NCBI GenBank assembly: GCA_019247715.1
Contig: JAFBAO010000105.1
Coordinates: 1 to 45,078, forward strand
Source: Caulobacteraceae bacterium
Lineage (GTDB): Bacteria; Pseudomonadota; Alphaproteobacteria; Caulobacterales; Caulobacteraceae
Reading direction: 5' to 3'
Length of the DNA stretch: 45,078 nucleotides
Below are positions 8,157 through 17,763 of the stretch, in pieces. The number at the start of each line of letters is the position of its first letter. The stretch's first letter is position 1. The notes beneath the pieces are model-generated. The model saw only the letters and a program-made list of their open reading frames with translations. It did no database searches and had not been told where the DNA came from. A program made the translations under genes and the position numbers.

Positions 8157-9623
8157 CTACTCCACCCCAAGCTTGCGCCGCAGGATCTCGTTCACCGCCC
8201 CAGGATTGGCCTTGCCGCCGGTCTGGCGCATGACTTGACCCACGAACCACCCGACTGCTTGGGGTTTGGCCTTCACGGCCGCCGCCTGACCGGGATTGGC
8301 GGCGATCAACTGATCGATCATCGCCTCCAGCGCGCCCGAGTCCGACACCTGGCGCAGGCCGTGCGCCTCGACGACGTCGGCCGCCGTCCCCTCGCCCGCC
8401 CACATGCGCTCGAACACCTCGCGCGCGATCTTGGTCGAGATGACGTTCTCCTCGATCAGTTGCACGAGCCCGGCGATGTCGACCGCCGAGATCGGGCTTT
8501 GGCCGATGTCGAGCCCGTCCTTGGCCAGGTGGCCCAGAAGCTCGTTGGCCACCCAGTTGGCGACCAGCTTGGCGTCCCGGCCTCTGGCGGCGGCCTCGAA
8601 GAAGTCGGCGCGCGAGGCCTCGGCGACCAGTACGCCGGCGTCATAGGCGGAAAGGCCATACTGCGACATCAGCCGGCGGCGCTTGTCGTCCGGCAGTTCA
8701 GGCAGCGACGCCTCGATCGCCTTCACCCAGGCCGGGTCGAGCACGAGCGGCAACAGATCCGGGTCCGGGAAGTAGCGGTAGTCGTGCGCCTCCTCCTTGG
8801 AGCGCATGGAGCGGGTCTCCCCGCGCCCCGGATCGAAGAGCCGGGTCTCCTGGGCGATCTGCCCGCCGTCCTCGAGGATCTCGATCTGCCGGCGCGCCTC
8901 GTACTCGATGGCCTGCTGGATATAGCGGTAGGAATTGACGTTCTTGATCTCGCAGCGGGTCCCGAAGGGCGCGCCGGGGCGCCGCACCGACACGTTCACG
9001 TCGGCCCGCAGGTTCCCCTTCTCCATGTCGCCGTCGCAGGTCCCGAGGTAGCGCAGGATGGTCCGCACCTTCTTGACGTAGGCCGCCGCCTCCTCGGCGC
9101 TGCGCATGTCCGGGTGGGAAACGATCTCCATCAGCGCCGTCCCGGCCCGGTTGAGGTCCACGTAGGTGGCGTTTGGGTCGAGGTCGTGGATCGACTTGCC
9201 GGCGTCCTGCTCCAGGTGCAGCCGCTCGATCCGGACCGTGAAGCTGGTCCCGTCGTCGCGCTCCACCTCGATTTGGCCCTCGCCGACGATCGGGTCCTTG
9301 TACTGGCTGATCTGATAGCCCTGCGGAAGGTCCGGGTAGAAGTAGTTCTTCCGGTCGAAGCGGGACCAGTGGTTGATCTTCGCCTTCAGGCCGAGACCGG
9401 AGCGGATCGCCTGCTCCACGCAGCCGCGATTGATCACTGGCAGCATGCCAGGCATCGCCGCGTCCACCAGGCTCACCTGCTCGTTCGGACCTGCGCCAAA
9501 CCCCACCGCCGCGCCCGAGAACAGCTTGGCCTTGGAGGCGACCTGGGCGTGAATCTCCAGGCCAAGGACGATCTCCCAGGGACCAGTCCGTCCCTCGATG
9601 AGTTTGGATGTCGCGGTTCTCAT
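8157..9623 (-). CDS. gatB: Asp/Glu-tRNA amidotransferase subunit B
   Basis: GatB is the tRNA-binding and kinase subunit of GatCAB, which converts Glu-tRNA(Gln) (and Asp-tRNA(Asn)) to the amidated forms. The 488-residue protein shows the family opening [20 protein letters not shown], then [45 protein letters not shown] and [20 protein letters not shown]. The C-terminal YqeY-like domain contains [17 protein letters not shown]. Length matches the family. It is separated from gatA/gatC by a gene in the opposite orientation, so it must have its own promoter in the 244 bp upstream. Confidence 0.97.
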   Translation of the reverse strand: MRTATSKLIEGRTGPWEIVLGLEIHAQVASKAKLFSGAAVGFGAGPNEQVSLVDAAMPGMLPVINRGCVEQAIRSGLGLKAKINHWSRFDRKNYFYPDLPQGYQISQYKDPIVGEGQIEVERDDGTSFTVRIERLHLEQDAGKSIHDLDPNATYVDLNRAGTALMEIVSHPDMRSAEEAAAYVKKVRTILRYLGTCDGDMEKGNLRADVNVSVRRPGAPFGTRCEIKNVNSYRYIQQAIEYEARRQIEILEDGGQIAQETRLFDPGRGETRSMRSKEEAHDYRYFPDPDLLPLVLDPAWVKAIEASLPELPDDKRRRLMSQYGLSAYDAGVLVAEASRADFFEAAARGRDAKLVANWVANELLGHLAKDGLDIGQSPISAVDIAGLVQLIEENVISTKIAREVFERMWAGEGTAADVVEAHGLRQVSDSGALEAMIDQLIAANPGQAAAVKAKPQAVGWFVGQVMRQTGGKANPGAVNEILRRKLGVE

Positions 9624-9867
9624 GGCGGTGTTGATATAGGCGATCTGGCGTCGGCGCCGCCAGCGGCGATCTCGGCGGGCTCCCCGTCGGCCGCCGAGCG
9701 ATGGGCCTTAGCTCAGAGCTGGCGCCGGTGCGCCCCGCCCCTGCCAGACGGCGCGCCAACCAAACAAGCGGTTGGCTGGCTTCGGTTTCTGGGCTCGACA
9801 GCCGCTAATTCGGCGTGTCATCGGCCCCTAGCGCGGATAAGTTGAGGAAGGTCCCGATGAGTCGCGC

Positions 9868-10593
9868 ATGGCGTTTCCACTCGACACTGCTCTCCTTCTG
9901 GCTGGATTGAGGGGCGGCGCGGTCGGCTGCGTTTCCTTCTTCGCCTGGCTCACCGCGCTCGAGCTTCGCCCGCTGGCCCAGGCGGGGAAATGGAGAGCGA
10001 GCCTCAGGCCGGGGCTGACGGCCGGGGTCGGGGTCTGGGCGCTGCCGTTCCTTTCGATCCACTGGTCCGCCCCGCCGGGGTTCTGCCCTTTGTTCACCGC
10101 CCTTGCCTTGCCGATCGCAATCTTCGGCGCCGCCTGCGGTTTCGCCGTGGAGAGCGCGTTCGACGACGCCCGCGGGCTGCTGGCCGGAGCGGCTCTATTG
10201 GGGGGGGCGATCGCCATCGGCGACGCCATGACCAGCGCGGGCCGGATGTGGCTTTCCGGACGGGAGGTCGACGACATGCCCTTCGCCGTCGGCGTCGCCC
10301 TCGCCAGCTCCCTCTCGGCCGCAGCGCTCTTCGCCTTGCGGCGGGCGCCGGAGCCGGTGGGGAGACTCTGGGCGGTGATGTTGCTGACCGTGGCGGCCGA
10401 GGTCGTGCAGGCGACCGACGCTTGGGCCCGCAAGTTCACCGCCGGCCCCATGTCCGGACCGATCTGCCGGTTGCCGGCCCTGCCGGGCGAGGCGATGGCC
10501 CCGATCGCCGCGGCGATCCTCATCCTGGTGGTGCTCGCGGTGAGGAAATGGCTGATCTACGACCCGCGCCACCACCGCGTGGGCCTGGCCTGA
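9868..10593 (+). CDS. Seven-helix membrane protein, degenerate MHYT-like
   Basis: A 241-residue membrane protein with about seven hydrophobic helices. The helix pattern and spacing resemble the MHYT sensory domain: [28 protein letters not shown] and [12 protein letters not shown] fall where MHYT domains carry three Met-His-Tyr-Thr-like motifs, but those motifs are not intact. No output domain is fused. The only in-frame start is ATG 9868; a strong GAGGAAGG at 9844-9851 is spaced instead for an out-of-frame ATG at 9857 (17 codons). The 3' end overlaps the convergent gatA by 37 bp. Function unknown; the MHYT relation is an inference. Confidence 0.6.
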   Translation: MAFPLDTALLLAGLRGGAVGCVSFFAWLTALELRPLAQAGKWRASLRPGLTAGVGVWALPFLSIHWSAPPGFCPLFTALALPIAIFGAACGFAVESAFDDARGLLAGAALLGGAIAIGDAMTSAGRMWLSGREVDDMPFAVGVALASSLSAAALFALRRAPEPVGRLWAVMLLTVAAEVVQATDAWARKFTAGPMSGPICRLPALPGEAMAPIAAAILILVVLAVRKWLIYDPRHHRVGLA

Positions 10594-12041
10594 AAGGCGG
10601 CCGCCTTCTCCATCGCCCCCGCCAGGCGAAACAGCGTCCCCTCGTCCAGCGCGCGGCCGATGAGCTGCAGGCCGAGCGGCAGGCCCTGCGCGTCCAGCCC
10701 CGCCGGCAGGGAAAGACCGGGCAGGCCCGCGAGGTTCACGGTCACGGTGAAGACGTCGTTCAGGTACATGGCCACCGGATCGGCCGAGGCGTCGCCGAGC
10801 CCGAATGCGGCCGAGGGCGCGGTGGGGGTGAGCAGCGCATCGACCTTCTCGAAGGCGGCGGCGAAGTCGTCGGCGATCCGGCGGCGCACCTTCTGGGCCT
10901 TGAGATAGTAGGCGTCGTAGTAGCCGGCGGAGAGCACATAGGCGCCGATCAGGATCCGCCGCTTCACCTCCTCGCCGAAGCCGGCCGCCCGGGTCGCCTC
11001 GTAGACGTCGGTGAGGCTCGGGCCGTCGATCCTGAGGCCATAGCGCATGCCGTCGTAGCGGGCGAGGTTGGACGAGGCTTCCGCCGGAGCGATGATGTAA
11101 TAGGCCGGCAGGGCGTATTTGGTCTGCGGCAAGGAGACGTCCACCACCTCGCAGCCGGCCTCCCTCAGCCACTCGACACCCTGGGCCCACAGGGCTTCGA
11201 TCTCGGCGGGCATGCCGTCGGCGCGGTATTCCTTCGGCACCCCGACTTTCAGGCCCTTCACCGACTGGCCGACGAAGCTCGCGAAATCAGGTACTTCCGC
11301 CGGCAAGCTGGTAGAATCCTTCGGGTCGTGGCCGCTCATGGAGGTGAGCAGGATCGCCGCGTCTTCTACGGTCCTGGCGATCGGGCCGGCCTGATCGAGC
11401 GAGGAGGCGAAGGCCACGATCCCCCAGCGCGAGCAGCGCCCGTAGGTGGGCTTGATCCCCACCGTGCCGGTGAGCGAGGCGGGTTGGCGGATCGAGCCGC
11501 CGGTGTCGGTGGCCGTGGCCCCCAGCGCCAGCTCGGCGGCCACGGCGCTGGCCGAGCCGCCCGAGGAGCCGCCCGGCGTCAGGGGCCGGTTGGAGCTGCG
11601 CGAGCGCCAAGGGTTGATCGCCGGGCCGAAGGCGCTGGTCTCGTTCGACGAGCCCATGGCGAACTCGTCCATGTTGAGCTTGCCCAGCATCACCGCCCCG
11701 TCGCGCCACAGATTGGCGGTGACGGTGGATTCGTAGGTCGGCCGGAAGTCGCCGAGGATCCGCGAGCAAGCGGTGGAGCGCACCCCCTCGGTGCAGAAGA
11801 GGTCCTTGATCCCGAGCGCTGCGCCCTCGAGGCGTCCGCCCTCGCCGCGGGCGAGGCGCGCGTCGGAGGCCTCGGCCATGGCCAGCGCCCTCTCCGGCGT
11901 CTCCAGGACATAGGCGTTCAGGGGCCGCGCCGCAGCGATCGCCTCCAGGTGGGCGTGCGCTAGCTCCACGGCCGAGAACTTGCGGGCCTTCAGCCCCTCC
12001 AGCGCCGCCTTCAGCGAAAGCGCCGTCAGCTCGCCGCTCAT
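10557..12041 (-). CDS. gatA: Asp/Glu-tRNA amidotransferase subunit A
   Basis: GatA is the glutaminase subunit of GatCAB, supplying ammonia to GatB. The 494-residue protein has the amidase-signature Ser-cisSer-Lys triad: Lys79 in [10 protein letters not shown], the serine-rich [13 protein letters not shown] (155-167) and Ser183 in [12 protein letters not shown] start it at ATG 12041 ([10 protein letters not shown]), whose codon overlaps the gatC stop; a long upstream in-frame extension is spurious. The last 12 codons overlap the convergent MHYT-like gene, and the C-terminal tail ([11 protein letters not shown]) is therefore constrained by two genes. Confidence 0.97.
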   Translation of the reverse strand: MSGELTALSLKAALEGLKARKFSAVELAHAHLEAIAAARPLNAYVLETPERALAMAEASDARLARGEGGRLEGAALGIKDLFCTEGVRSTACSRILGDFRPTYESTVTANLWRDGAVMLGKLNMDEFAMGSSNETSAFGPAINPWRSRSSNRPLTPGGSSGGSASAVAAELALGATATDTGGSIRQPASLTGTVGIKPTYGRCSRWGIVAFASSLDQAGPIARTVEDAAILLTSMSGHDPKDSTSLPAEVPDFASFVGQSVKGLKVGVPKEYRADGMPAEIEALWAQGVEWLREAGCEVVDVSLPQTKYALPAYYIIAPAEASSNLARYDGMRYGLRIDGPSLTDVYEATRAAGFGEEVKRRILIGAYVLSAGYYDAYYLKAQKVRRRIADDFAAAFEKVDALLTPTAPSAAFGLGDASADPVAMYLNDVFTVTVNLAGLPGLSLPAGLDAQGLPLGLQLIGRALDEGTLFRLAGAMEKAAAFQARPTRWWRGS

Positions 12042-12325
12042 TCCACCACCTTCGGCACCACGAAGAAGTTGCGCAGGGCGCGCGGGGCGTTGGCCAGCAC
12101 CTTGGCCGGATCGCCGCCGTCGGTCACCACGTCTTCGCGCATCGGCAGGGAGACCGCCTCGGTGGAGGCCATGGGCTGCACGCTTTCGGTGTCCACTTCC
12201 TGGAGCTGCTCGATCCAGGTGAGGATGCCCGACAGCTCCGCGGCCAGACTCTCCAACCGGGCCTCGTCGACCTTGAGGCGCGCCAGCCGGGCGACCTTGC
12301 GGACTGTGGCCGCGTCGATGGCCAT
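12038..12325 (-). CDS. gatC: Asp/Glu-tRNA amidotransferase subunit C
   Basis: GatC is the small stabilising subunit clamping GatA and GatB. The 95-residue protein ([20 protein letters not shown], then [17 protein letters not shown] and the C-terminal [10 protein letters not shown]) matches the family in length and motifs. I chose ATG 12325; an upstream in-frame ATG at 12340 would add only MGDFR. The stop overlaps the gatA start by 4 bp, indicating coupling. It is divergent from ruvX across 79 bp. Confidence 0.95.
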   Translation of the reverse strand: MAIDAATVRKVARLARLKVDEARLESLAAELSGILTWIEQLQEVDTESVQPMASTEAVSLPMREDVVTDGGDPAKVLANAPRALRNFFVVPKVVE

Positions 12326-12404
12326 CCTGAAATCTCCCATGGACCCAAGAGGCGCGGGTTAGCCGCCGCTTGGCCGCGTTGGCAAGCCCTCCTATGCAAG
12401 GTCC

Positions 12405-12875
12405 ATGGCGGTCGTCGACCTTCAGGACCTGCCGGGCGCGGCCCCGGCCAATACGCCCTTGGTCGGCCTCGACCTCGGGGAGAAGACCATTGGGGTCGCC
12501 GTCTCCGACCGCGGCCGGATGATCGCCAGCCCCCTGGCCCTGATCCGCCGCGCCAGGTTCGCCAAGGACGCCGAGGCCCTTTTTGCGCTTATGGAGTCGC
12601 GCGGCGCGGCGGGTATGGTCGTCGGCCTGCCCGTGAACATGGACGGGAGCGAGGGGCCGCGCTGCCAATCGGCCCGCGCGTTCGCCCGCAACCTCCTGCG
12701 GCTGCGCGAGCTGCCGATCGCATTTTGGGACGAGCGGCTCTCCACGGCCGCCGTGAACCGGCTGCTCACCGGCGAGGCGGACCTCTCCCGGGCCCGGCGC
12801 GCGGCGCTGGTGGACAAGGCGGCCGCCGCCTGGATCCTCCAGGGTGCCTTGGACCGCCTTCGCCGAACCCCGTGA
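12405..12875 (+). CDS. ruvX: Putative pre-16S rRNA nuclease / Holliday junction resolvase-like protein
   Basis: YqgF/RuvX RNase H-fold protein implicated in 16S rRNA 5' maturation. The 156-residue protein has the family opening [17 protein letters not shown] (19-35, with Asp23 as the first acidic active-site residue), then [17 protein letters not shown] and [15 protein letters not shown] with the later acidic residues, and the C-terminal [15 protein letters not shown]. The start at ATG 12405 is preceded by AAGGTCC. It is divergent from gatC, an arrangement common in alphaproteobacteria. Confidence 0.93.
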   Translation: MAVVDLQDLPGAAPANTPLVGLDLGEKTIGVAVSDRGRMIASPLALIRRARFAKDAEALFALMESRGAAGMVVGLPVNMDGSEGPRCQSARAFARNLLRLRELPIAFWDERLSTAAVNRLLTGEADLSRARRAALVDKAAAAWILQGALDRLRRTP

Positions 12876-12878
12876 CCG

Positions 12879-13307
12879 TCAGCCGCGGGCGCCGTCCGTG
12901 GGAACCGACACGCCCCTCAGCGCCGACTGCGCCGCGCGGCCCGCGTCGAGGCTGAGGTCGGCCATGGCCAGGAAGCCCACCAGGCGCCTGTCGTGGTTGA
13001 GCACCGGCAGGCGGCGCACCTGCCGTTCGGACATCAGCTCGGCGGCCGTCTCCACGGCCTCGTCCTCAAAGCAGTAGCAGATCCCCTGCGACATCACCTC
13101 GCGCACGCAGGTGTCGCCGGGCGCGCAGTCTTGGGCCACCCCGCGGACGACGATGTCCCGGTCGGTGATCATGCCGATCAGCCGGTCGTTCTCGCCCACC
13201 GGCAAGGCGCCGATGGCCTCGTCGCGCATCTTCTGCGCGGCCTCGGCCAAAGTGGTCTCGGGATCGATCACCTCGACCCTGCGGGTCATGATTTCTTGAA
13301 CGAGCAT
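12879..13307 (-). CDS. CBS-pair domain protein
   Basis: A 142-residue cytoplasmic protein made of two CBS motifs: MLVQEIMTRRVEVIDPET with GALPVGENDRLIGMITDRDI, and VREVMSQGICYC with VRRLPVLNHDRRLVGFLAM. Tandem CBS domains form a Bateman module that usually binds adenosyl nucleotides; no effector domain is attached, so the regulated partner is unknown. I start it at ATG 13307, which follows GAGGA at good spacing; the frame is open far upstream through pyrB antisense, which is spurious. It is convergent with ruvX, 3 bp apart. Confidence 0.88.
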   Translation of the reverse strand: MLVQEIMTRRVEVIDPETTLAEAAQKMRDEAIGALPVGENDRLIGMITDRDIVVRGVAQDCAPGDTCVREVMSQGICYCFEDEAVETAAELMSERQVRRLPVLNHDRRLVGFLAMADLSLDAGRAAQSALRGVSVPTDGARG

Positions 13308-13601
13308 CGCATCCTCGTCTTTTCGCGCCCACCGCCGTGGCCGCTCGCCGTCGGCGTGGGGCAGCACCTGGAAGGGCTGGCCGGCGGTCGATCCGCGGGG
13401 CGCAGCCAGGGTCTGGGCGGCCAACGCGAGGGAAATCATCGGCCAGGGGATCGGTTCGGCTCTGCCGGAAAATCTTTTCCAGCCGAGCGGCGACGTTGCA
13501 GGCGCCCGATGACCACCCTTGCACCGGATCGTCCCTGGAGCGCACGCGACCGGGCGGAAAGCATTCCCCTTTTGCGGAAGGCGCTCTAGAACGACGCTTT
13601 G
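13308..13601. promoter_or_regulatory. Divergent CBS-protein/pyrB spacer with dyad and possible leader ORF
   Basis: This 294-bp spacer contains a dyad GGAAAA-TC-TTTTCC at 13467-13480. It also has a 26-codon open frame at 13509-13589 (starts MTTLAPDRPW, ends LLRKAL, stop TAG), ending 12 bp before the pyrB ATG. The dyad could be an operator for either divergent gene. The short frame sits where a pyrB leader peptide could lie, but nothing shows that it is translated. Confidence 0.3.
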
Positions 13602-14579
13602 ATGACCGCGAACGCGCCCGGCCCCGAGGAGGTCCGCAAGGGGACCTTCCGCTTCCCGCAACGCCATTTCCTGTCGGTCTTCGACCTCGAGCGGCCGGAC
13701 GTCGAGCGTCTTCTCGACCTCGCCGAGGGGTTTGTCGCCCTCAACCGCCAGAAGGCCAAGAAGCTCGACCTCCTGAAGGGCCACACCCTCATCAACCTCT
13801 TCTTCGAGGCCTCCACCCGGACCCAGAGCTCCTTTGAGCTCGCCGGCAAGCGGCTGGGCGCCGACGTGGTCAACATGAACCCTCGCACCTCCTCGGTGGC
13901 CAAGGGGGAGACGCTGATCGACACGGCGGTGACGCTCAACGCCATGCACCCGGACATACTGGTGGTCCGCCACGGGGCCTCGGGCGCCGCCTCCCTGCTT
14001 TCGCAGAAGGTGAGCTGCAGCGTCGTCAACGCCGGCGACGGCCAGCATGAGCACCCCTCTCAGGCGCTGCTCGACGCCCTGAGCCTGAAACGCGCCTTCG
14101 GCCGCGTCGAGGGGCTCACCGTGGCCATCTGCGGCGACGTCCTTCACAGCCGGGTGGCGCGCTCCAACGTGGGGATGCTGGGCCTGCTGGGCGCCCGGGT
14201 GCGGCTCGTCGGCCCCCCGACCCTGATCCCGTCGGGCGCGGACCGCTGGGGCGTGGAGATCGCCCACGATCTGCGGACCGGTCTGGCGGGGGCGGACGTG
14301 GTGATGATGCTGCGCCTGCAGCTCGAGCGCATGGAGGGGGCGCTGGTGCCGTCCCTGCGCGAGTACTTCCGCCTTTGGGGCCTCGACCGCGAGAAGCTGG
14401 CGCGGGCGGCGCCGCACGTGCGGGTAATGCATCCGGGACCCATGAACCGCGGGGTCGAAATCGACTCGGATGTCGCCGACGACCTTTCGGTCAGCCTGAT
14501 CCAGGACCAGGTGGAGATGGGGGTCGCCGCCCGGATGGCGATCCTGGCCTCCATGGCCGCTCGGCTGGACAACGGCTGA
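13602..14579 (+). CDS. pyrB: Aspartate carbamoyltransferase, catalytic chain
   Basis: Catalyses carbamoyl phosphate + aspartate to carbamoyl aspartate, the committed step of pyrimidine synthesis. The 325-residue protein carries the carbamoyl-phosphate motif [15 protein letters not shown] (67-81), then [18 protein letters not shown] (91-108), [15 protein letters not shown] and the C-terminal [12 protein letters not shown] use ATG 13602; a TTG immediately upstream is less likely. The stop overlaps the start of the dihydroorotase-like gene by one base, so they are coupled. In Pseudomonas-type ATCases the catalytic chain assembles with an inactive dihydroorotase homologue, and the neighbour here fits that role. 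Confidence 0.96.
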   Translation: MTANAPGPEEVRKGTFRFPQRHFLSVFDLERPDVERLLDLAEGFVALNRQKAKKLDLLKGHTLINLFFEASTRTQSSFELAGKRLGADVVNMNPRTSSVAKGETLIDTAVTLNAMHPDILVVRHGASGAASLLSQKVSCSVVNAGDGQHEHPSQALLDALSLKRAFGRVEGLTVAICGDVLHSRVARSNVGMLGLLGARVRLVGPPTLIPSGADRWGVEIAHDLRTGLAGADVVMMLRLQLERMEGALVPSLREYFRLWGLDREKLARAAPHVRVMHPGPMNRGVEIDSDVADDLSVSLIQDQVEMGVAARMAILASMAARLDNG

Positions 14580-15874
14580 TGAGTCCGCGCCCGCTCGCCT
14601 TCTTCAACGCCCGCCTGGTCGACCCGGCCAGCCGCTACGACGGGCCCGGCGCCCTGGTGGTCAGCAATGGGCGGATCTCCCACCTGGTGAAGGGAGCCGA
14701 GGGGCTCGAGGGGCTTTCCGACGAGGTGCTCCAGATCGACGCCGCCGGCGCCATGCTGGCCCCGGGCCTGGTGGACCTCAGGGTCAAGACCGGCGAGCCG
14801 GGCAATGAGCCGAAGGAGACGCTGAAGTCGGCGTCCCTGGCCGCCGCGGCGGGGGGCGTCACCTCCATCGTCGTGCAGCCGGACACCCAGCCGGTGGCCG
14901 ACGACCCCTCGGTGGTGGACTTCGTATTCCGCCGGGCCCGCGACATCCAGCTGGTCCACGTCTATCCCGCCGGCGCCGCCACCAAGGGCCTGGCGGGCCA
15001 GGTCATGGCCGAGATCGGCCTGATGCGGGAGGCCGGCTGCGTCTATGTCACCAATGTCGACCGGCCCATCGTCGACTCCAAGGTCATGCGCCGGCTGCTG
15101 GCCTACGCCGGAGGGCTCGGGCTGCTCGTTTCCCACCGGCCGGTGGATCCCTGGCTGACCGCCGGCGCCTCGGCCACGGAGAGCGAGTTCGCGGGCCGCG
15201 CCGGCCTCGCCGGCGCCCCGGTCGTCGCCGAACAGATCATGCTGGAGCGCGACGTGGCGCTCGCCGAGCTCACCGGGGCGCGGCTGCTCGCCGACCAGGT
15301 CAGCGCCGCCTGCGCCCTCGAAACCCTGGCGCGGGCCAAGGCGCGGGGCGTCCCCATCCTCGCCAGCTGCTCGATCAACCACCTCACCTTCAACGAGCTG
15401 GACATCGGCGACTACCGCACCTTCTGGAAGCTCGATCCGCCGCTGCGCAGCGAGGACGACCGCCAGGCGCTCATCGATGCGGTGCGGTCGGGCCTGGTGG
15501 ACATCATCGTCTCGGCCCATTGTCCGGCGCCGGCCGAAGACAAGCGCCTGCCGTTTGACGAAGCGGCGGCCGGGTCGGTAGGGCTGGAGACGCTGCTGCC
15601 GGCTCTCCTCACCCTCCACCACGAAGGGCGCATTCCGCTCATCGACCTGGTGCGCGCGGTGACCCTCGCGCCGGCCGAAGCCATCGGGCTGAAAGCCGGG
15701 CGCCTCGCCGTCGGCGCTCCCGCCGATCTCGTCCTGTGCGACCTGGGGGTCCCCCGTCTGATCGACGCCGAGCGGCTGACCTCGAAGTCCAAGAACTCCG
15801 CCTTCGACGGGCGGCGTCTGCAGGGGCAGGTCCGGATGACGGTGGTGGAGGGCCGGGTCGTCTACGAAGGCTAA
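14579..15874 (+). CDS. Dihydroorotase-like protein, probably inactive (PyrC'/PyrX)
   Basis: A 431-residue amidohydrolase-fold homologue of class I dihydroorotase. The scaffold is clear (APGLVDLR, AAAAGGVTSIVVQPDTQP, YRTFWKLDPPLRSEDDRQAL, GSVGLETLLPAL). However, the metal-binding DxHxH is DLRVK (66-70), with both His replaced by Arg68 and Lys70; the MPNT motif is QPDT; and the catalytic Asp of the SDHAPH element is Ala in SAHCPA. Catalysis is therefore unlikely. In Pseudomonas, such a PyrC' is a structural partner of ATCase; direct coupling to pyrB (TGATG) supports that role here. A functional dihydroorotase should exist elsewhere in the genome. Databases often label such genes pyrC. Confidence 0.87.
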   Translation: MSPRPLAFFNARLVDPASRYDGPGALVVSNGRISHLVKGAEGLEGLSDEVLQIDAAGAMLAPGLVDLRVKTGEPGNEPKETLKSASLAAAAGGVTSIVVQPDTQPVADDPSVVDFVFRRARDIQLVHVYPAGAATKGLAGQVMAEIGLMREAGCVYVTNVDRPIVDSKVMRRLLAYAGGLGLLVSHRPVDPWLTAGASATESEFAGRAGLAGAPVVAEQIMLERDVALAELTGARLLADQVSAACALETLARAKARGVPILASCSINHLTFNELDIGDYRTFWKLDPPLRSEDDRQALIDAVRSGLVDIIVSAHCPAPAEDKRLPFDEAAAGSVGLETLLPALLTLHHEGRIPLIDLVRAVTLAPAEAIGLKAGRLAVGAPADLVLCDLGVPRLIDAERLTSKSKNSAFDGRRLQGQVRMTVVEGRVVYEG

Positions 15875-15911
15875 GCTTCCGCCCCCGGGCGTGGCGACCT
15901 AGACTGCCGGC

Positions 15912-16538
15912 ATGGCATTCGGCCTCGACCCCGCCGCCGCTCTCGCCGCCAGCGCCGTCGGCGGCTATCTGGTGGGCAGCACCCCCTTCGGCGTGGTCGC
16001 CACCCGCCTCGGTGGGGCGGGCGACATCCGCAAGGTCGGCTCGGGCAACATCGGGGCGACCAACGTGCTGCGCACCGGCCGGCGCGACCTGGCGCTCATC
16101 ACCCTGATCGGGGACGCTGGAAAGGGCGCGGTGGCGGTGCTGGCGGCCCGGGCGCTCTTCGGGGAGGACGCGGCCGCCGTCGCCGGCGGCGCCGCTTTCG
16201 TCGGCCACTTGTTCCCCGTCTGGCTGAGGTTCCGCGGCGGCAAGGGCGTGGCGACCTTCTTCGGAACCCTGATCGCCCTCGCCTGGCCGGCGGGGCTGCT
16301 GGCGGGGGCGGTCTGGATCCTGATGGCCGCCCTCTTCCGCATGTCGTCGCTGGCGGCCTTGACGGCGGCCGCCCTCGCCCCGCTGCTGGTGTTCCTCACC
16401 GGCCAGACGCCGGAGAGCAAGCTGCAGGTGGCCGTGTTCATGGCGGCGTTGATCTTCCTGCGCCACCACCAGAACATCCGCCGGCTGCTGAAGGGCGAGG
16501 AGCCGCGGATCGGCGCCAAGGCCGTGGTTTCCGAGTGA
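15912..16538 (+). CDS. plsY: Acyl-phosphate:glycerol-3-phosphate acyltransferase
   Basis: Inner-membrane enzyme making lysophosphatidic acid from acyl-phosphate and glycerol-3-phosphate. The 208-residue polytopic protein has all three PlsY motifs: VGSGNIGATNVLR (43-55), the GHLFPVWLRFRGGKGVAT block (98-115), and the C-terminal LRHHQNIRRLLKGEEPRIG. Hydrophobic segments alternate with these loops as in the family. ATG 15912 lies 37 bp after the dihydroorotase-like gene, and the stop overlaps dprA (GTGA). Confidence 0.96.
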   Translation: MAFGLDPAAALAASAVGGYLVGSTPFGVVATRLGGAGDIRKVGSGNIGATNVLRTGRRDLALITLIGDAGKGAVAVLAARALFGEDAAAVAGGAAFVGHLFPVWLRFRGGKGVATFFGTLIALAWPAGLLAGAVWILMAALFRMSSLAALTAAALAPLLVFLTGQTPESKLQVAVFMAALIFLRHHQNIRRLLKGEEPRIGAKAVVSE

Positions 16539-17629
16539 GCGGGGCCCTGAGCCCGGCCGAGCGCCTCGCCTGGCTCCGGCTCGCGCGCACCGAGACGGTG
16601 GGCGCGGTCTCCTTCCGGCGGTTGCTGGCGCGGTTTGGCGAGCCGGGGGCGGCGCTGGCCGCGCTTCCCGAGATCGCCCGTCGCGCGGGGCGCGGCGCCT
16701 CGTTGCAGATCCCCTCCGCCGTCGAAGCCGAGGCCGAGCTCGCCGACGGCGAGGCTATGGGCGCCAAGCTGTTGCTGAGCGCCGACGCGGATTTCCCCGC
16801 CGCCCTCGCAGCGCTGGATCCGCCGCCACCACTGCTCTGGGTTCTGGGACAGACCGACCTTCTCGACCGGCGGGCCGCAGCGGTGGTGGGCGCGCGGATC
16901 GCTTCGGCCCAAGGACGCCGGTTTGCGCGGGGCCTGGCGGCCGACCTCGGCGCCGCCGGCCTCGTGGTCGTCTCCGGCCTCGCCCGGGGAATCGACGCCG
17001 CCGCCCACGAAGGGGCGCTGGCCAGCGGCACGGTCGCCGTGCTGGGCGGCGGCCTCGCCGACATCTATCCGCCGGAGAACGAGCCGCTTTACGAGGTGAT
17101 CGCCGCCCGCGGCTGCCTCGTGTCCGAAAGCGCGCCTCGCCGGCGCGCCCAGGCCAGGGACTTTCCGCGCCGGAACCGGCTGATCTCCGGCCTCTCCCTC
17201 GCCGTTGTCGTCGTGGAGGCCGAGCTCCGTTCGGGTTCCCTGATCACCGCGCGGATGGCGCTCGAACAGGGACGCGAGGTGCTGGCGGTGCCCGGCTCGC
17301 CCCTGGACCCGAGATGCAGAGGCTGCAACGACCTGATCCGCCAGGGCGCCGGGGTGTGCGAGGAGGCCGACGACGTGCTGCGCGCGATCGAGGGCGTGAC
17401 CGGCTTTCGCGCACCGCCGTCGCCCCGGTTCGCTCCGGACGCCGACGCCGACATCTCAGAGGCCCTGCGCGAACGCCTGTTCGTGCTTCTTTCGCCGACC
17501 CCGGTCGCCATCGACGAGCTCGCCAGGCTGGCCGCCGCCCCGCCGGGCCAGGTGTTCGCCGCCCTCGTGGAGCTGAGCCTCGCAGGACGCGCTGAGTTGC
17601 ACCCTGGAGCGACCGCCGCGCTGCCTTAG
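16535..17629 (+). CDS. dprA: DNA-processing protein DprA
   Basis: Loads RecA on incoming single-stranded DNA during transformation and is widespread in non-competent bacteria. The 364-residue protein has an N-terminal SAM-like region, the Rossmann-like DprA domain (VVGARIASAQGRRFARGLA, VVSGLARGIDAAAHEGAL, TVAVLGGGLADIYPPEN, FPRRNRLISGLS, ELRSGSLITARMALEQGR, VPGSPLDPRCRGCNDLIRQG), and a C-terminal winged helix (about 310-360). It starts at GTG 16535, overlapping the plsY stop. In most alphaproteobacteria topA follows dprA; here the order breaks and a response regulator follows. Confidence 0.95.
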   Translation: MSGALSPAERLAWLRLARTETVGAVSFRRLLARFGEPGAALAALPEIARRAGRGASLQIPSAVEAEAELADGEAMGAKLLLSADADFPAALAALDPPPPLLWVLGQTDLLDRRAAAVVGARIASAQGRRFARGLAADLGAAGLVVVSGLARGIDAAAHEGALASGTVAVLGGGLADIYPPENEPLYEVIAARGCLVSESAPRRRAQARDFPRRNRLISGLSLAVVVVEAELRSGSLITARMALEQGREVLAVPGSPLDPRCRGCNDLIRQGAGVCEEADDVLRAIEGVTGFRAPPSPRFAPDADADISEALRERLFVLLSPTPVAIDELARLAAAPPGQVFAALVELSLAGRAELHPGATAALP

Positions 17630-17763
17630 CGCCGCGGTTCCGGACGCAAGCGTCGCAGGTCGCGCGAAAGGCGAATCACGCGCCCTGGGCGCTTTGGCGC
17701 TAGCGCTCGGCGATGGAAGTCGGGATGATCGGCGGGGGACACGCCTTTCTTGGGAGGCTCCTA

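Noticed and set aside
8235..9845. A 536-codon open frame antisense to gatB
   Set aside because: Composition typical of an antisense mirror of a GC-rich gene ([21 protein letters not shown]); gatB is certain.
9990..11963. A 657-codon open frame across the MHYT-like gene and antisense to gatA
   Set aside because: It spans two real genes in another frame or strand and has no recognisable domain.
17678..17702. GCGCCC-T-GGGCGC followed by TTT after dprA as a terminator
   Set aside because: The loop would be a single base and the T-run only three; too weak to call.
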